Positions 1 through 5,401 of a stretch of 6,077 nt of DNA are shown piece after piece. The stretch comes from CAZCGA01 sp964498075. GTDB lineage: Bacteria; Desulfobacterota; Binatia; HRBIN30. Position numbers and translations under genes: made by a program. Below the pieces are notes generated by a model. It was given only the letters and a program-made list of their open reading frames with translations, searched no databases and had not been told where the DNA came from. The first letter of the stretch is position 1. Every line of letters starts with the position of its first letter. The stretch covers positions 1-6,077 of the forward strand of contig CAZCGA010000245.1 in NCBI GenBank assembly GCA_964498075.1. The letters run 5' to 3'.

Positions 1-54
1 TGTACGGTTCGGAGGGAGGGGGGACCGGGAGCAACCGGTTCTCCCTACCCCTAT
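1..54 (+). mobile_element. 3' end of a group II intron (domain V 3' strand and domain VI)
   Basis: Seen: TACGGTTC at 3-10 matches the 3' strand of the group II intron domain V stem (usual partner GAGCCGTA, outside the window). A three-base linker follows, then a long hairpin fitting domain VI. 14-16 pairs with 48-50, and 17-28 pairs with 35-46 (two G-U pairs), with a GAGCAA loop at 29-34. The only unpaired base inside the 3' strand is A47, exactly where the branch-point adenosine belongs. The strand then ends CCCCTAT, so a 3' splice site after T54 lies 7 nt from A47, the spacing typical of these introns. Inferred: the catalytic RNA, and probably a reverse transcriptase/maturase gene in domain IV, lie immediately left on the + strand. 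The 3' boundary is good to one or two bases. The intron class cannot be told from this fragment. Confidence 0.83.
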
Positions 55-55
55 C

Positions 56-82
56 ATAAACCAAAGTCGGCTGAAGCCGACT
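56..82 (-). terminator. Palindrome with T-rich flank, possible terminator of the minus-strand operon
   Basis: AGTCGGC (65-71) and GCCGACT (76-82) form a perfect 7-bp stem around TGAA (72-75). Read on the minus strand, the stem is followed by TTTGGTTTAT, a broken T-rich tract. It lies about 130 nt past the stop of the last operon gene and could act as a weak intrinsic terminator. The T tract is interrupted, so it may instead be just one member of the local palindrome cluster. Confidence 0.4.
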
Positions 83-98
83 GGAAGAGCATTTGTCG

Positions 99-121
99 AG
101 TCCCCTTTCAGGGGACTTTTT
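99..121 (+). terminator. Rho-independent terminator-like hairpin with T-run
   Basis: AGTCCCC (99-105) and GGGGACT (111-117) make a 7-bp perfect stem with loop TTTCA, followed directly by five T (117-121). This is the classical intrinsic terminator layout for transcription running left to right. It would stop transcription leaving the intron, or a + strand gene further left, before it runs antisense into the operon. On the minus strand the stem is not followed by T, so it is directional. Confidence 0.6.
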
Positions 122-131
122 CGCGACGTAG

Positions 132-151
132 CCGGCGAATTCATTCGCCGG
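132..151. repeat. Near-perfect palindrome, third of a cluster of REP-like hairpins
   Basis: CCGGCGAAT (132-140) and ATTCGCCGG (143-151) are exact inverted repeats around TC. The structure can fold as an 8-bp stem with a TTCA loop. There is no T-run on either side, so it is not terminator-like. Together with the palindromes at 65-82 and 99-117, it is the third compact hairpin within 90 nt that has TGAA or TTCA in the loop. A 9-nt word, GAGTCCCCT, also recurs at 98-106 and 172-180. The function is unknown; a dispersed REP-like element is the simplest reading. Confidence 0.6.
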
Positions 152-210
152 TGATGGCCACGCATCGCGGTGAGTCCCCTCGGATGGCACAGCCACGTAG
201 CTCGCACCGA

Positions 211-2196
211 TCAACCAGCTAGGAACCGCTCGATCGACTCCTCGCTCAGACCCAGCGCTTGCGCGACGATCACACTCGCCGTCAGCGCGTACACGCTGCT
301 GTCCCCCACCAGCTCGCGGCCCAACGCATACTCGCGGCCGTTGACCCGCAAGACGCGGCGACCGTCTCTTTCAATCAGGTCGTGCTTGCCGAAGCGGTGA
401 GTCGTCGGCGCAGAAGCCAAGGCTCCCAACGTGGGGTCGTCGACGCACACCGCCAACGTTCCGCCGCGCGCCACCATCGAGTCGATCAGCTCCTTCATCT
501 CAGCGCGCATGGCCTGCAGCGTCGCCTGATCCTCCGAGTAGCTGGGTGCCAGTGCGGTCACGATGGCAATGTCGGGACGGACGACGCGCAGCAACCGGCG
601 CATGTCATTGGGCCGGCGAGCACCGAGCTCGAGCACCATCACGTCGACGCGCTCCGGAACCACGGCGTGCCAGAGCGCCCGCGCGACACCCGCGAGCACG
701 GAGAGCGGCCGACGGGTGTCGAAGGAAGTGTCCAGGACCGCAAACGCCAACCCGACGTCGGTGTTGTACGAGAGCGGATTGGAGCGCACGCGCAGCTGGG
801 TGCCAAGCAACTCCGTCAGCGTGCGCTTCAACACGGTCTTGCCGCGTCCGCCGGCGATGGCCACCACACGCGGCCGCCTGCGCAGCAGGCGCAGGCGAGA
901 GAGGACGTTCAGCGCCTCCAGTCCGACGCCCCGCCACAGCGTATTGCGCCGGCGCGGCGCCGGGGGCATGGGGAGCGCATACGTTTGCGGGGCGCGGCCC
1001 GCGAAGTAGTCGGTGAGTCGATCGAAGGCACGGTCGATGTCGGCCAGCTCGCGCGCGTAGCAGAAGCGCAGGTGCGCCTCGCCCGTCGGTCCGAATGCCA
1101 CACCCGGTACCAGCGCGACGCGGGCGCGCTCGAGAATGTCGTTGGCCAAGGCGCGCGAGTCGCGCGCTAGCGGCACGGTATCCTTGACCCGCGGGAACGC
1201 GAAGTACGACGCGTTCGGCTGCTGGTAGTCGAACACATCGGGCAGGGCGTCGAGCCGCTCGATCATGCGCGCCCGGCGGCGGCGAAACTCTTCCCGGAAC
1301 TGCGCGATGAACGGCGCGCCGCGTTCGATCGCCGCAATCGCCGCGTACTGCGACACCACCGGCGCGCAGGTGACCAGGGTGTCATGGACCTTGAGGATGG
1401 CCTCGGCACGCTGCCGGGAGGCGTGCAGAAAGCCGACGCGCCAGCCGGTCATGCCGTAGGCCTTGGAGAACGAGCAGATGCGGACGACGCGATCGCGGTG
1501 CTCGGACAACGCCGCCGGGTTGCCGCGCAGCTCGTTGGTATAGATGAAGTCCTTGTAGACGTCGTCGGTGATCACCAGCAGGTCGTGACGCGCCGCCAGC
1601 GCCAGCATGCGCTCGGTCTCGGCCGGCGAGTAGATCGTGCCGGTCGGGTTGTTCGGGTTGGCGAGTAGGATCGCCCGGGTGCGGCGGGTGATGGCGGTGC
1701 CGATGGCGTCGGGATCGAGATCGAAGTTGGCGTCCTCGTTCAGCGGCACGAACCGTGGCGTCGCGCCGGTGAGCCGAATGGCGGGGAGGTACGACGCGTA
1801 CGTCGGCGACGCCACCAAGACCTCGTCGCCCGATTCCACGAAGGCCAAGAGCGTCGCGCTGATCGCCTCGATGGCACCGCAGGTGACGATGATCTCCCCG
1901 TCGGGATCGTAGCGCATTCCCTCTTCGAGCAACGCTTCGCTGATCAGCTCGCGCAGCTGCGGCAGGCCCGGCGTGAGCGAGTACTTGGCGCACGCGCCCT
2001 CGGCAATCTTCTCCGCCGCGTACCGCTTGATCGGCTCGGGTGTGTCGAAGCTCGGGATCCCTTGCGCTAGCGACACGACGTCCGGCAGCCGGCTGGCGCG
2101 CAGCTCGACCGCCTTGATGGGTGACAGCTCGAGCGGGTCGCCGTTGCGAGAGAACGTCGCACCCAGCGCGGCCAAGCCGTGCAGACGCCGTCTCAT
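211..2196 (-). CDS. Class I/II PLP aminotransferase fused to a MurF-like ATP-binding domain
   Basis: 661 residues in two parts. Residues ~20-400 are a full-length fold-type I aminotransferase. Visible are NPNNPTG at 180-186, the cofactor aspartate and tyrosine in TDDVY (D211, Y214), the Schiff-base lysine K245 in SFSKAYGMTGWRVG (242-255) and the carboxylate-binding arginine in LRF (R377). It should move an amino group between an amino acid and a 2-oxo acid in the cytoplasm; the substrate cannot be told. A basic, proline-rich linker (~405-442) leads to residues 443-661, which resemble the central domain of MurF. These have P-loop GGRGKT (449-454), SYNTDVG (476-482), LELGARRP (522-529), RPDIAIVTA (540-548) and DDP (586-588). 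The usual Asn and His after the RPD strand are replaced (A548, Y553), the carbamylated-Lys position is probably M567 with K568 next to it, and the C-terminal ligase domain is absent. ATG overlaps the preceding stop as ATGA. The aminotransferase call is firm; the Mur module's activity is uncertain. Confidence 0.9.
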   Translation of the reverse strand: MRRRLHGLAALGATFSRNGDPLELSPIKAVELRASRLPDVVSLAQGIPSFDTPEPIKRYAAEKIAEGACAKYSLTPGLPQLRELISEALLEEGMRYDPDGEIIVTCGAIEAISATLLAFVESGDEVLVASPTYASYLPAIRLTGATPRFVPLNEDANFDLDPDAIGTAITRRTRAILLANPNNPTGTIYSPAETERMLALAARHDLLVITDDVYKDFIYTNELRGNPAALSEHRDRVVRICSFSKAYGMTGWRVGFLHASRQRAEAILKVHDTLVTCAPVVSQYAAIAAIERGAPFIAQFREEFRRRRARMIERLDALPDVFDYQQPNASYFAFPRVKDTVPLARDSRALANDILERARVALVPGVAFGPTGEAHLRFCYARELADIDRAFDRLTDYFAGRAPQTYALPMPPAPRRRNTLWRGVGLEALNVLSRLRLLRRRPRVVAIAGGRGKTVLKRTLTELLGTQLRVRSNPLSYNTDVGLAFAVLDTSFDTRRPLSVLAGVARALWHAVVPERVDVMVLELGARRPNDMRRLLRVVRPDIAIVTALAPSYSEDQATLQAMRAEMKELIDSMVARGGTLAVCVDDPTLGALASAPTTHRFGKHDLIERDGRRVLRVNGREYALGRELVGDSSVYALTASVIVAQALGLSEESIERFLAG

Positions 2197-2810
2197 TGTG
2201 AGCCGTCCAGGTGAGTGATGCCGTTCATGACCTCAGCATGCCATTCGCCGCCGTCCGTCACCAGCACGTGGATCGATGCCAAGTCGATCGGCCACGCGGT
2301 GCGCTCACCAAGCGGCAGATGCAGCAGCTCCGCGATGACCGTGGCAATGACTCCCTTGTGAACCACCAGCAGCACGCACGCGGGAACGTGTGGCAGCAAT
2401 CCCCGCCACGCCGCCGCCACGCGAGCGCGGAATGCAGGCACCGCGTCGCCGCCGGGATACGTAAAGCTGCTGAGCGTGTTGTGCCATTGCTGAAAGCGCT
2501 CTGGATCGCGCGCTTCGATCTCCTCGCGCGTCAGCCCTTCCCACTGCCCGAAGTTGATCTCGTTGAAGGCAACCACCGGCTGCGGGTGCATGTGCGGCGT
2601 GATGATGCGGGCGCCGGCGATCGTCCGCTGCAGGGTGCTGGTGTACACCGCGTCGAACCGCTCCGCGCGCAACGCTGCGTGCACCTGCTGCATCTGCCGG
2701 CGACCGCTGTCACTGAGCGGAATGTCCGTGGCTCCGTAGTAGCGGATGCTCGACTGGCCGGCGGTCTCACCGTGTCGGACCAGAACCAAGCGGCGAAGGC
2801 GATGTTCCAT
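2193..2810 (-). CDS. Histidine phosphatase family protein (phosphoglycerate mutase-like)
   Basis: A 205-residue member of the histidine phosphatase superfamily with all core residues visible. The N-terminal LVRHGET holds the phospho-accepting histidine H13 with R12. R62 lies in TLQRT, the likely general acid E84 in NEINFGQWEG (83-92), and the second catalytic histidine H151 in VVHKG. Length and motif order suit the small cobC/phosphoglycerate-mutase-like phosphatases, which hydrolyse phosphate monoesters in the cytoplasm. Exact substrates (alpha-ribazole phosphate, phosphoserine, sugar phosphates) cannot be distinguished from sequence alone. The ATG start sits 6 nt after the stop of the kinase gene, with GGGA about 9 nt upstream. 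Its stop overlaps the start of the aminotransferase fusion by 4 nt, so the two are probably translationally coupled. There is no export signal. A kinase immediately upstream suggests, without proof, that both act on one phosphorylated metabolite. Confidence 0.92.
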   Translation of the reverse strand: MEHRLRRLVLVRHGETAGQSSIRYYGATDIPLSDSGRRQMQQVHAALRAERFDAVYTSTLQRTIAGARIITPHMHPQPVVAFNEINFGQWEGLTREEIEARDPERFQQWHNTLSSFTYPGGDAVPAFRARVAAAWRGLLPHVPACVLLVVHKGVIATVIAELLHLPLGERTAWPIDLASIHVLVTDGGEWHAEVMNGITHLDGSQ

Positions 2811-2816
2811 ACCTCG

Positions 2817-3773
2817 TCATCCCGAGCGCGCCAGCGCCATGGCACGTTCGAGGGCAGGGATCCCGGGACGCCCGCCCAGCTTCTCGCACTTCAGTGCGGC
2901 GGCGGCGGCTGCGAACCTCAAGGTCTCCGGTACGGACCAGCCGTGCAGCAAGCCGTAGATGCTGCCGGCGTGGAAGATGTCTCCGGCACCGGTGCTGTCC
3001 ACGACCGGAACGCGGAACGCCGGCACGTAGTGAAACTCGCCGCCGCCGTAGCCGAGTGCGCCGCCCGGTCCGAGCGTGACGCCGACGAACCATGGCCCGC
3101 GCTTCGCGGCGGCGCGCAGCGCCGCACGCAGATCGGCGAGGCCCGTAAGGCGCGCCGGGAACTCGGCGCCGACGATCAACACGTCGGTGAGCCGTAGCAG
3201 CTCGTCGATGCCCACCGCCGGTGTGTCGGTGTCGAGGACCGTCAGCATGCCTTCCTCCTTCGCCCGCCGGGCTGCGTCGATGGCTGCAGGCATGTCAACC
3301 GCGTCCATCAGCAACACGCGTCCCGCCGTGAGTGTCTCACCGCGCAGCTCGCCGCTGCGCAGCACCAGGTCCTCGACTCGCTCCCAGAGCACCGAGCGCT
3401 CTCCGGACACTGCGTCGATCAAGATCACCGAGACCTGCTGCCGCGTGTTGCTCCGTACAATGGCGGCTGAGAGGTCGACGCCTTCGGTGATGAGCGCGGC
3501 GCGGGACATGACCCCGCCGGCGTCATCGCCGAAGCCGCCGACGTACGCGGTGCGCAAGCCCCAGCGCTGCAGCGCTACCAGCGCCGTCGGCACCTGGCCG
3601 CCTGGCTGGACGTCGTAGGTGAGCAGTTGCTGCTTCGAGTCGAGGCGCGGGTGCCGTTCGACGACGCACAAGTGGTCGACGCTGTTGAGGCCGAAGCCGA
3701 CCACGTCGAATGGCTTGTCCGCCGGGAATCGGTACGGCAGTGCTGCGTCAGCGCGGCTTGAGGCGGGCTTCAC
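2817..3773 (-). CDS. PfkB-family carbohydrate/nucleoside kinase
   Basis: A 318-residue ribokinase-like (PfkB) kinase of ordinary length for the family. The N-terminal strand VVGFGLNSVDHL (24-35) carries the substrate-facing aspartate D33. QPGGQVPTA (56-64) is the family's Gly-Gly region, and GGFGDDAGG (79-87) follows. TLGPGGAL (233-240) is the ATP-site segment. DSTGAGDIFHAG (259-270) is PfkB signature 2, with the catalytic base D265 and the GAG anion hole. The family phosphorylates a hydroxymethyl group of a sugar, nucleoside or related compound with ATP. The asparagine common after the Gly-Gly pair is T63 here, so a plain ribokinase is less likely; the substrate is unknown. The start is GTG, supported by AGGAG 8 nt upstream and a 4-nt GTGA overlap with the preceding stop. 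Two more cytoplasmic enzyme genes follow within 6 nt or by overlap. Confidence 0.93.
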   Translation of the reverse strand: MKPASSRADAALPYRFPADKPFDVVGFGLNSVDHLCVVERHPRLDSKQQLLTYDVQPGGQVPTALVALQRWGLRTAYVGGFGDDAGGVMSRAALITEGVDLSAAIVRSNTRQQVSVILIDAVSGERSVLWERVEDLVLRSGELRGETLTAGRVLLMDAVDMPAAIDAARRAKEEGMLTVLDTDTPAVGIDELLRLTDVLIVGAEFPARLTGLADLRAALRAAAKRGPWFVGVTLGPGGALGYGGGEFHYVPAFRVPVVDSTGAGDIFHAGSIYGLLHGWSVPETLRFAAAAAALKCEKLGGRPGIPALERAMALARSG

Positions 3774-4507
3774 TGCTGCGTCTCCTGCACCGGTGTCGGC
3801 GCGTCGCGGTCAACGATTCCGGTAACGCCAATCGTCAGGACCGGGCGGCGCCGGCTGCTCGTGCGCACGCGCACGGCTTCCTTGAACCGACCCGGCGGCG
3901 CGTCGGGCCGGATCGTCACGCGGAGCCGCTTCCCCTTCGACAAAGGAGCGGCGTCGAGAACGCTCGCCTCGACAACCTTGCCGTTCGTCTCAATGGGACC
4001 GACGGCAACCGCGGCGGTGTTGGCGATCACCAGGCGCACCTCGTTCGGCGCCGCCTGGCCGCGCGCCACGTGGCCGACGTAGAGCTGCGGCGGGTCGGCG
4101 GCCACGTCCGCGTCGACGTCTGCGAGCATCGTCAGTGTCGTGACCGGTTGCGCCGGGTCGTTGGAGTAGACGGTGATCGTACGGGTCTCACGCCCGAGAT
4201 CGTTCGTGGTGTCGAAGGTCGCTTCAATGCTTCCCACGCTGCGTGACGGAATCACGCGCGCCGCGGTGACTGCCGCGGCGCAGTCGCAGGAGGTACGCAC
4301 GTTGTCGACCACCAGGTCGAGGCCGCCGGCGTTGTGGAAGGTATAGACGTGCGTCAGCTTCGTGCCCTGATCGGCGTGACCGAAGTCGTACGTGGTCTGG
4401 TGGAAGACGATCTTCGGCGGCTGCTGTGGCCCCGAAGACGGCTCGCCCGGCGGGCTGCACGCGGCGGCCAGCAGTGCGCTCGCCCAAAGAACCCTGTGGT
4501 TCGGCAT
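3770..4507 (-). CDS. DUF1573 domain lipoprotein
   Basis: 245 residues. A short signal peptide (hydrophobic 6-16) ends in LLAAAC, giving a likely lipidated C17, followed by a Ser/Pro/Gly/Gln-rich tether (18-31). Residues ~33-130 match the DUF1573 Ig-like fold: YDFGHADQG (40-48), VYTFHNAGG (54-62), the cysteine motif TSCDC (72-76), and YSNDP (114-118). The usual family motif is SCGC; here Gly is Asp and both cysteines (C74, C76) are kept. A second beta-rich segment (~138-232), starting PPQLYVGHVARG, looks like a further Ig-like domain without cysteines. Position -3 of the lipobox is Ala rather than the preferred Leu, which slightly weakens the lipoprotein call. DUF1573 proteins are envelope proteins of unknown function. 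The start is ATG with no strong Shine-Dalgarno, 9 nt after the cyclase stop. The stop overlaps the kinase start by 4 nt. Confidence 0.87.
   Translation of the reverse strand: MPNHRVLWASALLAAACSPPGEPSSGPQQPPKIVFHQTTYDFGHADQGTKLTHVYTFHNAGGLDLVVDNVRTSCDCAAAVTAARVIPSRSVGSIEATFDTTNDLGRETRTITVYSNDPAQPVTTLTMLADVDADVAADPPQLYVGHVARGQAAPNEVRLVIANTAAVAVGPIETNGKVVEASVLDAAPLSKGKRLRVTIRPDAPPGRFKEAVRVRTSSRRRPVLTIGVTGIVDRDAPTPVQETQQ
3782..3786 (-). promoter_or_regulatory. Shine-Dalgarno site deciding the GTG start of the PfkB kinase
   Basis: AGGAG on the minus strand lies 8 nt before the GTG at 3773-3771, inside the end of the DUF1573 gene. It is the clearest ribosome binding site in the operon and supports GTG as the start. 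Together with the GTGA overlap it suggests termination-reinitiation between the lipoprotein and kinase genes. Confidence 0.7.
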
Positions 4508-4516
4508 GCGTCGAGC

Positions 4517-5374
4517 TTACGGCAGGAGCGCGACGATGCGCGCCGGACCGCCGCTGCCCCCGGCGATCTTCATCGGCAAGGCGATCAGCGTGGCACCCTT
4601 CGCGGGCAGGCGGTCGAGGTTGGCGACGTTCTCGAATCCGGGCTTGTTCGCTCCGTTGATGATCTGGTGCACGATGAAGTCCGTCGATTGACCATAGTCC
4701 ATGCTGGCGGTGTCGACGCCGACGGCGGCGATGTCGCGTTGCTGGATGAGGAACTCGGCGGCCTCCTTCGAGAAGCCGGGGAAGTGCAGGTTGGTGACGT
4801 CACCTTGCTTGTCGGTCCCCAGGTAGCGGAGCTTGTCGCCCCAGTACGCGCCCCAGCCGCTCCACATGAGGACGATGGCGCCGGCGGGCAGGCGCCCGTG
4901 CTGGTCTTCCCAGGCTTCGATGTCGGCGCGGCTGAGCCGGTAGTCGCGATTCGCCGCCGCCTGCGCGCGCACGTCAACGAGGACGGCCGGACCGATGCAC
5001 GAGCTCAGCGGCAGCGCTTCGGTTGTGCGTCCGCCTTCGGCGAAGTGAATCGGCGCGTCAACGTGCGTACCGCCGTGCTCGGCCATGCAGAGGTTGTTGG
5101 CCGCATACCAGTACCCTTGCGGCGTGCGGCCGTACGACACGCGCTGCAGCGTGAACGACTCGGCCGTCGGCCAGTAGATCGTGTCCGGGCCGAAGGAATA
5201 GGAGAGGTCGACGACCTTGTTGGGATCGATGGACGGTGGCGGCGCGCTCGCGCGAAGGTGTGAGCAGCCCGCTGGGATCACACATCCCAGCGCGGCCACG
5301 AGCATCAGCGCCATCGGACGGCTCGACAGGAAGGTACACGCCTCCAAGGTTCGGCCCTTCACTCGGCAGTGCAT
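4517..5374 (-). CDS. Cyclase / kynurenine formamidase-family hydrolase with lipoprotein signal
   Basis: About 285 residues with the Cyclase-family (PF04199-type) signature HGGTHVDAPIHF at 100-111 (numbered from the ATG). H100, H104 and D106 are likely metal ligands and H110 catalytic. Later conserved parts are GVDTASMD (219-226), H236 in VHQI, E248 in the segment normally read as IEN, and ALPMKIAGGSGGPAR (265-279). Family members are metal-dependent amide or lactone hydrolases such as arylformamidase (KynB). The N-terminus has a hydrophobic stretch (21-36) with two possible lipidation cysteines, C31 after ALG and C37 after PAG, so the enzyme is probably anchored outside the cytoplasm, unlike ordinary KynB. 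The open frame extends to a TTG at 5398, but its AGGA is only 1 nt away. I prefer ATG 5374. GTG 5362 or ATG 5314 would also leave a signal peptide. The substrate is unknown. Confidence 0.88.
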   Translation of the reverse strand: MHCRVKGRTLEACTFLSSRPMALMLVAALGCVIPAGCSHLRASAPPPSIDPNKVVDLSYSFGPDTIYWPTAESFTLQRVSYGRTPQGYWYAANNLCMAEHGGTHVDAPIHFAEGGRTTEALPLSSCIGPAVLVDVRAQAAANRDYRLSRADIEAWEDQHGRLPAGAIVLMWSGWGAYWGDKLRYLGTDKQGDVTNLHFPGFSKEAAEFLIQQRDIAAVGVDTASMDYGQSTDFIVHQIINGANKPGFENVANLDRLPAKGATLIALPMKIAGGSGGPARIVALLP

Positions 5375-5401
5375 AAAGTGTGGCGCCGGTCCCCGCAAGT
5401 C

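Noticed and set aside
15..45. Hairpin at 17-46 read as an ordinary terminator
   Set aside because: No T-run follows on the + strand. The bulged A, the adjoining domain V strand and the CCCCTAT end fit group II intron domain VI much better.
55..151. CRISPR array or tRNA in the hairpin-rich intergenic stretch
   Set aside because: The palindromes have different stems and no regular repeat-spacer spacing. No cloverleaf arms, T-loop motif or CCA end can be found.
1..209. Minus-strand frame open from the end of the Mur-like module to the left edge, as a frameshifted continuation of the ligase
   Set aside because: It runs straight through three palindromes and the intron domain VI, and its translation shows none of the expected Mur C-terminal motifs. 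No frameshift signal is seen at the junction. The open frame is most likely chance.
170..400. Small + strand ORF of 76 codons
   Set aside because: It mostly overlaps the end of the aminotransferase fusion in antisense, and its translation is Ser/Arg-rich and low in complexity without motifs. I saw no convincing ribosome binding site.
259..1170. Long + strand open frame (about 300 codons) opposite the aminotransferase fusion
   Set aside because: It is antisense to a well-supported gene, its translation is Arg/Gln/His-rich with no recognisable motif, and such shadow frames are expected in GC-rich coding DNA. The + strand frames at 2211-3197 and 4334-5263 are rejected for the same reason.
211..5374. 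Kynurenine degradation cluster (formamidase plus kynurenine aminotransferase)
   Set aside because: The cyclase-family enzyme is probably exported, while the aminotransferase is cytoplasmic. No kynureninase or dioxygenase gene is present, and the kinase and phosphatase have no role in that route.
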